From NCBI RefSeq assembly GCF_001570425.1, contig NZ_BCSX01000044.1:208455-272454 (forward strand): 64,000 nt of DNA. Reading direction: 5' to 3'. Every line of letters begins with the position of its first letter. Within the stretch, counting starts at the first letter, position 1. Source of the DNA: Mycolicibacterium brisbanense. Its GTDB lineage: Bacteria; Actinomycetota; Actinomycetes; Mycobacteriales; Mycobacteriaceae. This document shows positions 1 through 7,874 of the stretch, one piece after another. The notes below the pieces were generated by a model. It was not told the DNA's origin. It made no database searches and saw only the letters and a list, made by a program, of their open reading frames with translations. The position numbers and the translations under genes were made by a program.

Positions 1-375
1 CCACCCCAGCAGTTGCAGGCCCTCGGCCTCGACGATCTTTCCGACGGCCTCGCAAGCCAGCTTGGCGTCGCGTGAGGACTGCGGCAGGAAGGCGATGCCG
101 GTCGCGTAGCTGCCCTCGGGCGGGAGTTCGAAGCCTTCTTGCTCCTTGCAGACCGCGCGGAGGAACTCGTCGGGCACCTGCAGCAGGATGCCTGCGCCGT
201 CGCCGGTGTTGGGCTCCGCGCCCGCAGCACCGCGGTGCTCCAGGTTCAGCAGCGCGGTGATCGCCTTGTCGACGATGTCGCGGCTGCGACGGCCGTGCAT
301 GTCCGCGACCATCGCGACGCCGCAGGAGCCGTGTTCGTACGCGGAGTTGTACAACCCGATTTGCTTTGGAGCCAT
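1..375 (-). CDS. gltB: Glutamate synthase (GOGAT) large subunit, N-terminal fragment
   Basis: Only the first 125 codons are in the window; the gene runs off the left edge. The product starts MAPKQIGLYNSAYEHGSCGV, and the Cys at position 18 would be the class II amidotransferase nucleophile exposed after removal of a short propeptide. Further hallmarks are ALLNLEHRGAAG and GDGAGILLQVP. The enzyme takes the amide of glutamine and 2-oxoglutarate to give two glutamates, working with the small subunit GltD in the cytoplasm. The start ATG is at 375. A candidate iron-box lies about 150 bp upstream. Family assignment is secure; the rest of the protein is not visible. Confidence 0.95.
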   Translation of the reverse strand, partial: MAPKQIGLYNSAYEHGSCGVAMVADMHGRRSRDIVDKAITALLNLEHRGAAGAEPNTGDGAGILLQVPDEFLRAVCKEQEGFELPPEGSYATGIAFLPQSSRDAKLACEAVGKIVEAEGLQLLGW

Positions 376-755
376 TATCACCTAGCCCTCCAACCACGCT
401 CTGTCACGAGCTGGCGTTAGCCACTCGGCGAGGGAGGCCGTTCGTGCACCACTGAACGACGGCTATGTCCAACACGCCATAAGTGACAAAACAATAGGGC
501 AAACACCGTGCGACATGCCAACTTAGCTAAGCCTAACCAGATTGCCCGCCCAACGCATTCCTGTGTTGCCGCCATATTACGACGGTTCGGAAAGAGGTTG
601 TCCGCCTTGCCTTTTCGACTAACTGTCAAAACCCTGTGAGCGATACGCCGCGTTTACCCGGGGTCAACACCCTGCCCCGCCCATTTGCTACACAGGCTTA
701 ACGCGGGTGTTATACAGCCGTTATATAGGACCATTCGGTTTGCAGGAAAGCCTAG
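376..755. other. Intergenic gap between gltB and the metal ATPase
   Basis: This 380-bp stretch separates the start of gltB from the stop of the metal ATPase gene; both are on the minus strand. It is clearly less GC-rich than its surroundings, as expected for a promoter region. A short minus-strand reading frame (417-629) has no recognisable domain or plausible ribosome binding site, so I do not call it. It contains one IdeR-like sequence at 523-541. I see no RNA gene. Confidence 0.6.
523..541. promoter_or_regulatory. IdeR/DtxR-like iron box upstream of gltB (candidate)
   Basis: The plus-strand 19-mer TTAGCTAAGCCTAACCAGA matches the reverse complement of the mycobacterial IdeR consensus (TTAGGTTAGGCTAACCTAA) at 15 of 19 positions. 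It lies in the AT-richer gap about 150 bp upstream of the gltB start, within promoter distance. Iron control of GOGAT, an iron-sulfur flavoenzyme, would make sense, but this is inference and the match is imperfect. Confidence 0.4.
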
Positions 756-2816
756 TCAGATTCTTAGAGTTTGCTCGCGAGAGGTTCTGACCGCGGTTTC
801 CGGCCGCAGATCGAGCTTACGCAGCAGCTGTGCGTTGAGCGCGACCACCACCGTCGACGCCGACATGAGGATCGCTCCGACCGACATCGGCATCACGAAA
901 CCGATCGGCGCCAGCACGCCGGCCGCCAACGGAACCGCCATCAGGTTGTAACCCGCCGCCCACCAAAGGTTTTGCCTCATCTTTCGGTAGGACTGGCGGG
1001 ACAGCTCGATCACCGACAACACCGAGCGCGGGTCCGAGCTGGCGAGAATCACGCCGGCCGACGCGATCGCCACATCGGTGCCTGCGCCGATCGCGATGCC
1101 GACATCGGCCTGGGCCAGCGCAGGCGCGTCGTTGACGCCATCGCCGACCATCGCGACCGGGCGGCCCTCGCGCTGCAGTTCGGCCACCTTGGCCGCCTTG
1201 TCCTGCGGCCGTACCCCGGCGTAGACGCGGTCGATACCGAGATCGGTCGCGACCGCATGGGCCACCGATTCGGCGTCACCGGTGATCATCACGACGGTTA
1301 TGCCCTGCTCCCGCAAGGCATCGACGGTCTGGCGAGATTCCGGTCGCACCTCATCGGCCAGCCCCAGCGCACCGACCACGGCCCCGTCGACCAGCACATG
1401 CAGCACCGTGGCGCCGCGCCAGCCCGCCGTCTGCTCCAGCACGGCGTGTTCCAGGCCCTCCTGCTCCAGTAGCCGCGGGCCGCCGACCTGCACATGCCTG
1501 CCGTCGACCGTTGCGCTGACTCCGACCGCGGGAGACGAACTGAATGCGCTCGCAGCGGGCAGCGACAACCCACGACGCTGCGCAGCCTCCACGATGGCCC
1601 TGGCCAGCGGATGTTCGGAGTTGGATTCGGCGGCCGCGGCCAGGGTCAGCAGTTCGTTCTCGGTAAGGCCCGATGCCGACACCGCGGTCACCGCCGGTTC
1701 CCCGCGCGTCAGCGTCCCGGTCTTGTCGAAAAGCACCGCACCGACTGTGCGCATCGTCTCCAGTGCCAGGCGGTCCTTCACCAAGACCCCGCCGCGTGCC
1801 GCGCGTTCGGTGGCGATGGCCACCACCAGCGGGATCGCCAGGCCGAGAGCATGCGGGCAGGCGATCACCAGCACGGTGATGGTGCGCACCACGGCCTGGT
1901 CGGGTTCGCCCAGCAGGGTCCACACGGCCGCGGTCAGGACCCCTGCCCCCAGCGCGAACCAGAACAACCATCCCGCTGCCCTGTCGGCCAGTCGCTGGGC
2001 TCGCGAAGACGAGTTCATCGCGTCGTCGACGAGCCGCGCGATACCGGCCAGCGCGGTGTCGTCGCCCACTGCCGTCACACGGATCCGCAACCCCGAATCG
2101 GTGGCGACCGTGCCGCCGATGACGTCGTCGCCCACACTGCGGCGTACCGCACGCGATTCGCCGGTCACCATGGATTCGTCCATGTGGGCCGCACCGTCGA
2201 TGATCCGGCCGTCCATGGGCACGCTGCCACCGGGCCGGACGAGCACCACGTCGCCCACGCGCAGCGCGTCGGGGCTGACCGTGACGACGCGCTCCGGATC
2301 GCCTTCGACGCGTTCAGCTTCGTCGGGCAGCAGGGCGGCCAGTGAATCGAGCGCGGACGTGGTCTGGGCGAGTGAACGCATCTCGATCCAGTGCCCGAGC
2401 AGCATGATGACGATCAGCAGCGCCAGCTCCCACCAGAAGTCCAGCTGGTGGTGTACCAGCCCGAGGCTCGCGCCCCATGAGGCGACGAACGCGACCGTAA
2501 TCGCCAGGCCGATGAGCAGCATCATCCCCGGGGCCCGGGAACGGATCTCGCCGACCGCGCCGGTCAGAAACGGTCTCCCACCCCACAGGTACATCACGGT
2601 GCCGAGCACCGGCGACACCCAGCCGACACCGGGCACGTCCGGGATCGAGTAGCCGATGAGCATCGCGAACATCGGCGACAGCACCACCGTCGGTACCGCC
2701 AGGGCCAGCATGGTCCAGAACAGTCTGCGGAACTGGGCGACGTGATCGCCGTGCCCACCATGCCCGGAACAGCTGTGCTGTGCGTGATCGGTCATATCCA
2801 TGCCCGTCATGTCCAT
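756..2816 (-). CDS. P1B-type metal-exporting ATPase, CopB-like (CPH type)
   Basis: About 686 residues. A Met/His-rich N-terminus (MDMTGMDM, then a HxxHGGHxDH-like stretch) replaces the usual CxxC domains. Counting from the start at 2816, the phosphatase motif TGES is at 218-221, the membrane metal-site motif CPH at about 320-322, the phosphorylation motif DKTGT at 364-368, the HP motif near 402 and GDGVND at 558-563. CPH rather than CPC is typical of CopB-like P1B-3 pumps, which export copper or silver from the cytoplasm. An in-frame ATG at 2828 sits inside a palindromic operator, so I prefer 2816, preceded by GGTGGG. Copper as substrate is inferred from the motif and the operator. Cobalt or zinc pumps normally carry SPC or CPC, which argues against them. 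Confidence 0.88.
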   Translation of the reverse strand: MDMTGMDMTDHAQHSCSGHGGHGDHVAQFRRLFWTMLALAVPTVVLSPMFAMLIGYSIPDVPGVGWVSPVLGTVMYLWGGRPFLTGAVGEIRSRAPGMMLLIGLAITVAFVASWGASLGLVHHQLDFWWELALLIVIMLLGHWIEMRSLAQTTSALDSLAALLPDEAERVEGDPERVVTVSPDALRVGDVVLVRPGGSVPMDGRIIDGAAHMDESMVTGESRAVRRSVGDDVIGGTVATDSGLRIRVTAVGDDTALAGIARLVDDAMNSSSRAQRLADRAAGWLFWFALGAGVLTAAVWTLLGEPDQAVVRTITVLVIACPHALGLAIPLVVAIATERAARGGVLVKDRLALETMRTVGAVLFDKTGTLTRGEPAVTAVSASGLTENELLTLAAAAESNSEHPLARAIVEAAQRRGLSLPAASAFSSSPAVGVSATVDGRHVQVGGPRLLEQEGLEHAVLEQTAGWRGATVLHVLVDGAVVGALGLADEVRPESRQTVDALREQGITVVMITGDAESVAHAVATDLGIDRVYAGVRPQDKAAKVAELQREGRPVAMVGDGVNDAPALAQADVGIAIGAGTDVAIASAGVILASSDPRSVLSVIELSRQSYRKMRQNLWWAAGYNLMAVPLAAGVLAPIGFVMPMSVGAILMSASTVVVALNAQLLRKLDLRPETAVRTSREQTLRI

Positions 2817-2823
2817 ACGACCC

Positions 2824-2850
2824 ACCATATACCCCTAGGGGGTATATGGT
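2824..2850. promoter_or_regulatory. Perfect palindrome, likely CsoR/RicR-type copper operator
   Basis: The arms ACCATATACCCC (2824-2835) and GGGGTATATGGT (2839-2850) are exact reverse complements around a TAG centre. The TACCCC/GGGGTA core resembles operators of CsoR-family copper repressors. It overlaps the 5' end of the CopB-like ATPase gene and also lies 30 bp upstream of the divergent thioesterase gene, so it could control both. No CsoR gene is in the window; the repressor would act from elsewhere. Confidence 0.7.
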
Positions 2851-2879
2851 CACGGGTGTCGGCGTAACTGTTGATCGCA

Positions 2880-3698
2880 ATGCGATATCCCTCGAATACC
2901 CCGCTGGGCCGCTTCCAGATCGAAACGCTGGAAGAAGGCACCGACCGCTGCGTGGCCTCGATGCCGATCGCAGGGCTGGTGAACCCACTGACCGGGGCGC
3001 CGACCGTCGGTCCGCTGGCGATGCTGGTGGACCACATCGGCGGCCTGGCCAATCACCTGCGCCGCAATCCCGATGAATGGACGGTCACCAGCGAGTTGGC
3101 CATCGAATTCACCGGTACCGCGGCAACCGTCATCGCGAACTCGGCCGAGCAGCCGGTGACGGCGTCGGCCCGGCCGTTCGGCCCCAAAGGCCCGACGTCG
3201 ATGAGCATCTGCGAACTGGCCTGTGGCCGCGTCCCGGTGGCCACCGCCACCGTGCGGTCGTTTCACATCCGCGCGCCTGAACATCTCGGGCGGTGGCCGA
3301 CGCGCTCCGATGACACCGAGGCAGCCGCCGTGCCGCCGACCCTGGCCGCGCGCCTGTCGGTCGATGTCGCCGAAGGCGGCGGGGCCAAGGTGCTGCGGCA
3401 GCTGCAGGACCCGGCGCTGAACAACCTGATCGGCATCGTGCACGGCGGGATCTCTGCCACCGCACTGGAATTGGTGGCCTCCGCCGCCGTCAACGAGGGC
3501 CGCGCGCAGCACCCACTGCAGACCGCGTCACTGCGGGTCAACTATCTGCGCCAGTTTTCGGCCGGCGCTGAATCCCGTTATGAGGCAACCGCTTTGCGCG
3601 TGGGACGCAGTAGCGGCGTGGCCGACGCGAAGGCCATCGGCGCCGACGGGCAAGTGGCGCTGCTGGCCCGGCTCACGGCGTACCCGCGTATCGATTAG
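2880..3698 (+). CDS. PaaI-like thioesterase family protein (double hotdog fold)
   Basis: The protein has 272 residues and two hotdog-like halves. The second half contains NNLIGIVHGGISATALE, the typical PaaI/YbgC pattern of a thioesterase that hydrolyses acyl-CoA. The first half (PIAGLVNPLTGAPTVG) is a degenerate copy. I chose ATG 2880 over the TTG at 2871. The gene diverges from the metal ATPase across the palindrome at 2824-2850, so copper-linked expression is possible. Its stop overlaps the stop of the convergent metallo-beta-lactamase gene by 4 bp. Substrate unknown. Confidence 0.75.
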   Translation: MRYPSNTPLGRFQIETLEEGTDRCVASMPIAGLVNPLTGAPTVGPLAMLVDHIGGLANHLRRNPDEWTVTSELAIEFTGTAATVIANSAEQPVTASARPFGPKGPTSMSICELACGRVPVATATVRSFHIRAPEHLGRWPTRSDDTEAAAVPPTLAARLSVDVAEGGGAKVLRQLQDPALNNLIGIVHGGISATALELVASAAVNEGRAQHPLQTASLRVNYLRQFSAGAESRYEATALRVGRSSGVADAKAIGADGQVALLARLTAYPRID

Positions 3699-4522
3699 GT
3701 GAGGTGGTCGAACTCCCCGCTGACCCAGCGGATGTGGGTCTCGGCAGACCGGTGCACCACATCTTTTGCGGCGCTGTCGATCTCGTCGCCGCCGAGGGTG
3801 TAGAGCCGGTCGTAGTCGTAGGCGTCGAGACGTGTCACGATGCGCTGCACCACTGCCGCCGACAACGGAATGTTCTTGGGAAAACTGCGCTGGAACGACA
3901 CCCAGTCGCGCGCCAGCCCGCCGCTGATGGTGTCCCCCGCCAGCAGCGTGCCGTCCGCGGTTATCGCCACCGAGCTACCCCGCATGTGCCCTCCGACGTG
4001 CACCAGGCGCACGCCGGGCACCGGCTCGACCTCGTCGTGCCACAGCTCGATCAGCAGATCCTGTTGCGGAAGCCATTCCTGGTCAAGGGCATTCACGTAC
4101 ACCGGCACCCGGTCGAACGCCCTGCTCCAGCTCAGCTGGGCGCCGAACATGTGCGGATGGCTGGCCGCGATCGCCGCGACACCGCCGAGCCTGCGCACCA
4201 GTGCCACGACGTCGTCGTCGAGATAGCTCGGCGCATCCCACAGCAGATTGCCGTGCGCGGTCTGCACCAGGAACGACCGGTGCCCGATCGCGAACCGAGG
4301 GACCCGGCGCAGGCTGTGCACACCGCGGCCGTGATCGGCGTATTCGGTGTGATGAGGCTGTGCGGCAAGAGCTTCCAGTGTCGTCCAGGTCCCGTGCGGC
4401 GGCAGGTCTCCGCGCTCCTCGATCGAGACCACCTCTGAGGTGAGCACGCAGCTGTTCTCCGGCGGGCGGGTATCGGAGTGAGCATGTTCGACACCGCATC
4501 CGGTGCATATCCAGGTAGGCAT
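3695..4522 (-). CDS. Metallo-beta-lactamase-fold hydrolase with atypical metal site
   Basis: The 275-residue protein starts with a small possible zinc knuckle (C6, C9, C25). A metallo-beta-lactamase fold follows. The expected HxHxDH motif is replaced by SHPHMFG (121-127), so the Asp and last His of the motif are missing. The later ligands look present: GGHMRG at 177-182 and GDT at 196-198. This may be a distinct actinobacterial subfamily with altered or single-metal chemistry. Function cannot be assigned. It converges with the thioesterase gene, with a 4-bp stop overlap. Confidence 0.75.
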   Translation of the reverse strand: MPTWICTGCGVEHAHSDTRPPENSCVLTSEVVSIEERGDLPPHGTWTTLEALAAQPHHTEYADHGRGVHSLRRVPRFAIGHRSFLVQTAHGNLLWDAPSYLDDDVVALVRRLGGVAAIAASHPHMFGAQLSWSRAFDRVPVYVNALDQEWLPQQDLLIELWHDEVEPVPGVRLVHVGGHMRGSSVAITADGTLLAGDTISGGLARDWVSFQRSFPKNIPLSAAVVQRIVTRLDAYDYDRLYTLGGDEIDSAAKDVVHRSAETHIRWVSGEFDHLT

Positions 4523-4568
4523 GCGCTCCAGGCTGACACCTCAACCGCCCTTGAGGTCAACCGTCGGG

Positions 4569-5468
4569 TTACAGGGCCCGCAGATTCGGTATCGCCTGCC
4601 GGGCGCCGCGGCGCGGATTGACCGCCAGCCCACTGGCTTCCAGTAGTCGGACCGCCCGTTGCCGGTGCGGCCGTAGCGGTTCCAGCAGCTCGACCATGGC
4701 GGCATCGTCGATGGGGGTACCCAGCAGGCTCAGGCCCACCACCTTGGCCAGGTGGTAGTCGCCGACCGAGAGCGCGTCGGCGTCCCCGTACACCCGTTGC
4801 ACGGTCTCGGCCGCCGTCCACTCACCCACCCCGGGCAACGAACGCAGGCCGGCGACGGCCCGGTCCGCCGTGAGCCGTTCCAGCGCGTCGGCCCGCTGGG
4901 CACACCCGACGACGGTACGGGCCCGGCCCGGATCCACGTTGGCCCGGTGGAACTCCCACGACGGGATGCGGCGCCACACCTCGGCGCTGGGCGGCACCCG
5001 CATCCCGCTGGGCGCGGGGCCCGGCGCAGGAGCGCCGTACCTGCTCACCAGTGCGCGCCACGCTCGCCAGGCGTCCATGCCGGAGACCCGCTGCTCGATG
5101 ATCGCCGGGATCAGGGCCTCCAGCACGCGCCCGGTGCGGCCGAGCCGCAGATGGGGCGTACGCCGATAGGCCTCGGCGATGGTCGGCTCGACTGGGTCGA
5201 AATCGCTGTCGTCATCGGCCGCGCCGAGCAGTTCGGGCAGCCCGTCGAGGAACTCGGTCGTCCCGTCGCCCCAGGCTTCGCATTCGACGGTGTCGGGCGC
5301 CGTCTTGAGGATCCGCGCGGTCACCGGGCCGGTGCGCATGAGGGTCGTGCGCCAGATGGACCCGTCGGGAGCGGTGCGATAACACGGGTCCCCACCGCCG
5401 CGGCGCAGCGGAGCCAGCGTCAGGCCAGGACTCGCCGGGCCGTCGAACACCACACTGGCGGTCGCCAC
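4569..5468 (-). CDS. DNA-3-methyladenine glycosylase, AlkA-like (HhH-GPD)
   Basis: The 299-residue protein carries the helix-hairpin-helix element LPGVGEWTA (211-219). About 20 residues later SVGDYHLA contains the expected catalytic Asp (D237). That spacing defines the HhH-GPD base-excision repair superfamily. The N-terminal 100 residues match the AlkA-type extra domain rather than MutY or endonuclease III, and no iron-sulfur cysteines are visible. It probably removes alkylated purines from DNA. It lies between the metallo-beta-lactamase gene and the DUF427 gene on the same strand, with short gaps compatible with cotranscription. Confidence 0.85.
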   Translation of the reverse strand: MATASVVFDGPASPGLTLAPLRRGGGDPCYRTAPDGSIWRTTLMRTGPVTARILKTAPDTVECEAWGDGTTEFLDGLPELLGAADDDSDFDPVEPTIAEAYRRTPHLRLGRTGRVLEALIPAIIEQRVSGMDAWRAWRALVSRYGAPAPGPAPSGMRVPPSAEVWRRIPSWEFHRANVDPGRARTVVGCAQRADALERLTADRAVAGLRSLPGVGEWTAAETVQRVYGDADALSVGDYHLAKVVGLSLLGTPIDDAAMVELLEPLRPHRQRAVRLLEASGLAVNPRRGARQAIPNLRAL

Positions 5469-5477
5469 CCGACCAGG

Positions 5478-5837
5478 TTATGCACCGACGCTGACATCCG
5501 CCTTGTCGGTGTAGAAAGCCACCCGCCCGGTGATCTCGGCGACCGCCGGATAGGCGTTTTCGTAGGTCCAGATCGCGTCGTCGACGCCGGCGACGTGGTA
5601 GTAGTTGGCCTCGCCCTTGAAGGGGCAGTACGTGGTGGTCTCACTGCGGGTCAGCGGCGCCACCACATCGGCAAGAGGGATGTACTGGACCGCGGGATAC
5701 GTCGACTCCTGCAGGGTCAACGCGTCATCGGTCTGGGCGACCACCTCGCCGTTGATCCGGACGGTGACGCGCCGCCCGGTGGGTTCGATGGTGATGGGAT
5801 GTGCCGCCGTCGGTTGCAGCACCGGTCGGTCTGTCAT
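5478..5837 (-). CDS. DUF427 domain protein
   Basis: The 119-residue protein starts at ATG 5837 (MTDRPVLQ). It shows the DUF427 pattern: RVRFNGE-like strand, then YIPLADV, TTTYCPFKGEANYY and a C-terminal GRVAFYTDK. The CxxKGxAxYY stretch is the family signature. The biochemical role is not established. A second gene with two such domains lies at 22328-23137. The gene ends 9 bp before the DNA glycosylase start on the same strand and diverges from the aldo/keto reductase gene. Confidence 0.85.
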   Translation of the reverse strand: MTDRPVLQPTAAHPITIEPTGRRVTVRINGEVVAQTDDALTLQESTYPAVQYIPLADVVAPLTRSETTTYCPFKGEANYYHVAGVDDAIWTYENAYPAVAEITGRVAFYTDKADVSVGA

Positions 5838-5961
5838 AGAGATCACAACGCGCGCTCGCGGGCGTCGAATTCCCGGCTGCGGGGTTGCGATACAACCTGG
5901 CAGAACCCGCGTGCGGCGCGTTGACTCGACACCGAGTGATCGACGAAAGGCAATGTAGGAG

Positions 5962-6939
5962 ATGAAGCACGCAAAACTCGGTGACCTCGACGTGGCGCGG
6001 ATCGGCCTGGGCACCATGGGCATGTCCTTCGCCTACGGCAGTGCGGGACGCGATGACGACGAGTCCATCCGCACCATCCACCGGGCCATCGACCTGGGCG
6101 TCACGCTGATCGACACCGCCGAGGTGTACGGCCCGTACGTCAACGAAGAGCTGGTCGGGCGGGCCCTGGCCGGGCGCCGGGACAAAGTGGTGCTGGCGAC
6201 CAAGTTCGGCATGATCTCGCACACCGGCCGCGACGGCCTGGACAGCAGCCCGGCGAGCATCCGCACGGCGGTGGAGGGGTCGTTGAGCCGGCTGGGCACC
6301 GACCGCATCGACCTGTACTACCAGCACCGGCTCGACCCTGGCACGCCCATCGAGGACACCATCGGCACCCTCGCCGAACTGATCACCGAAGGCAAGATCC
6401 GGCACATCGGCCTGTCCGAGGTCGGTGTCGCGGCCATCCGCCGGGCCCACGCCGTGCACCCGATCACCGCACTGCAGTCGGAGTATTCGCTGTGGACGCG
6501 TGATCCCGAGGACGGCATCCTGCAGACCCTGCGCGAACTCGGGATCGGCTTCGTGGCCTATTCGCCGTTGGGCCGGGGCTTTCTCACCGGACAGATCCGG
6601 TCCGTCGCCGACCTGGCCGATGACGACACCCGTCGTGACAACCCCCGGTTCAGTGCCGAGAACTTCGAGCAGAACCTGGCTCTCGCGGACCAGGTGCGGG
6701 CGATCGCCGAGCAGGCCGGCGCCACCCCGGGCCAGGTCGCCCTCGCCTGGCTGCTCGCCCAGGGCGGCGACATCGTTCCGATCCCGGGAACCAAACGTGT
6801 TGCGCGACTGGAAGAGAACGTCGCGGCGGACACCGTCGTACTGACTGCCGAGCAACTGGCCACGCTCGACCAGCTGACGCCACCGGCCGGGGACCATCAC
6901 ACCGAGGCGCAGATGCAGATGATCGACCGCGCCCGCTGA
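5962..6939 (+). CDS. Aldo/keto reductase
   Basis: The 325-residue TIM-barrel NADPH oxidoreductase has the catalytic tetrad in order: D51, Y56 (AEVYG), K81 (ATKFG) and H122 (YYQHR). The C-terminal PIPGTKR segment binds the cofactor phosphate. The overall form matches the YajO/YakC-type group that reduces aldehydes and ketones with broad specificity. AGGAG sits immediately before the ATG, with GAAAGG further upstream. A small SRPBCC gene follows after 13 bp on the same strand. Confidence 0.92.
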   Translation: MKHAKLGDLDVARIGLGTMGMSFAYGSAGRDDDESIRTIHRAIDLGVTLIDTAEVYGPYVNEELVGRALAGRRDKVVLATKFGMISHTGRDGLDSSPASIRTAVEGSLSRLGTDRIDLYYQHRLDPGTPIEDTIGTLAELITEGKIRHIGLSEVGVAAIRRAHAVHPITALQSEYSLWTRDPEDGILQTLRELGIGFVAYSPLGRGFLTGQIRSVADLADDDTRRDNPRFSAENFEQNLALADQVRAIAEQAGATPGQVALAWLLAQGGDIVPIPGTKRVARLEENVAADTVVLTAEQLATLDQLTPPAGDHHTEAQMQMIDRAR

Positions 6940-6952
6940 CTACGATCGGGCC

Positions 6953-7420
6953 ATGACAGCTTCCGCCCCGGCCTGCGTGACTGCTTCTGTGTCGATCGCC
7001 GCCGATCCCGCAGCGGTGTACGCACTGATCACCGACCTGCCGACACTGGCGTCACTCGCCGAGGAGGCCTACACGATGCAGTGGAAGAAGGGCGATTCGG
7101 CCACGCCCGGTTCGGTGTTCGTCGGCCAGAACCGCAACGGCTCACGCACGTGGAGCACCACCTGCACGGTCACCGACGCCGACCCCGGCAGGACGTTCGC
7201 GTTCGACGTGAAGTCGCTGGTGTTCCCGGTGGCGCACTGGCGCTACGACATCGCCGCGACCGAAACCGGGTGCACCGTCACAGAATCGACGTGGGACCAG
7301 CGCGCGGGGTGGTTCAAGTTCGTCGGGGGCCTGGCCACCGGGGTTACCGACCGGGGCGGCGCCAACGCCGAACACATCCAGCGGACGCTCGAGCGGCTCA
7401 AGGCTCGCGCCGAACGGTGA
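6953..7420 (+). CDS. SRPBCC family protein (polyketide cyclase/START-like)
   Basis: The 155-residue protein has a START/Bet v1-like helix-grip profile. The N-terminal strand VTASVSIAADPAAVYALITD is the usual signature, followed by strands with RTWSTTCTV and HWRYDIAATETGCTVTE and a long C-terminal helix. Members bind hydrophobic ligands, and some act as cyclases or dehydratases. It lies 13 bp after the aldo/keto reductase gene and is probably cotranscribed. The ligand is unknown. Confidence 0.8.
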   Translation: MTASAPACVTASVSIAADPAAVYALITDLPTLASLAEEAYTMQWKKGDSATPGSVFVGQNRNGSRTWSTTCTVTDADPGRTFAFDVKSLVFPVAHWRYDIAATETGCTVTESTWDQRAGWFKFVGGLATGVTDRGGANAEHIQRTLERLKARAER

Positions 7421-7605
7421 CCGCTCGTGCGGGTAGCCGGCGATGACGCCGGCGACCCGCGCGGACCCCGATATGCCGGGGAACATCGTTGTTCCTGCCA
7501 TTCGCCGATCAATTTCTGCCACCGGAATTATCCCTCTGACCACTGTGTTTGGACAGGCAGAACGGCACGGACCACCCGGAGCCGGAGGTAAAGAGGGAGA
7601 CAGAG

Positions 7606-7815
7606 ATGAAGAAGTTCGGGATCGCCGTCATCACCGCAGGCGCACTGGGCACGGGCCTGCTCGGTCTGGCCGCCCAAGCGCAGGCCGCCGTTCCCACCGC
7701 AGTGTCGTCGACGGTCATCTCGACCGGTGTCGATCACCTGGGCTGGCTTGATCAGATCCAGCCGAAGGTGAACGTGCCCAGCGTCGACAACACGGTGCGT
7801 CACAGCGGCCGCTGA
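7606..7815 (+). CDS. Small secreted protein (69 aa)
   Basis: The sequence MKKFGIAVITAGALGTGLLG begins a clear Sec signal peptide ending at AQA-A near residue 28, leaving about 41 mature residues (VPTAVSSTVISTGVDHLGWL and so on). AGAGGGAGA precedes the ATG at 7606. A strong hairpin terminator follows the stop by about a dozen bases, which supports a real monocistronic gene. Function unknown. Similar short secreted proteins are common in mycobacteria. Confidence 0.8.
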   Translation: MKKFGIAVITAGALGTGLLGLAAQAQAAVPTAVSSTVISTGVDHLGWLDQIQPKVNVPSVDNTVRHSGR

Positions 7816-7826
7816 CCGTACGCAGA

Positions 7827-7864
7827 CGAGAAAGGGGCATCCCAGCAGGGGTGCCCCTTTCTCG
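7827..7864. terminator. Strong hairpin terminator between convergent genes
   Basis: CGAGAAAGGGGCA (7827-7839) and TGCCCCTTTCTCG (7852-7864) form a perfect 13-bp stem with a 12-nt loop. It lies between the small secreted protein gene and the convergent methyltransferase gene, so it could stop transcription from both sides. Confidence 0.85.
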
Positions 7865-7874
7865 TTGCCATGCC

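Noticed and set aside
417..629. Possible 70-residue protein upstream of gltB
   Set aside because: No ribosome binding site or recognisable domain, and it overlaps the putative promoter with the iron box.
1282..2652. Long open frame opposite the metal ATPase gene
   Set aside because: It lies antisense to a gene with all P-type ATPase motifs and has no recognisable domain; in GC-rich DNA such frames arise from third-codon bias.
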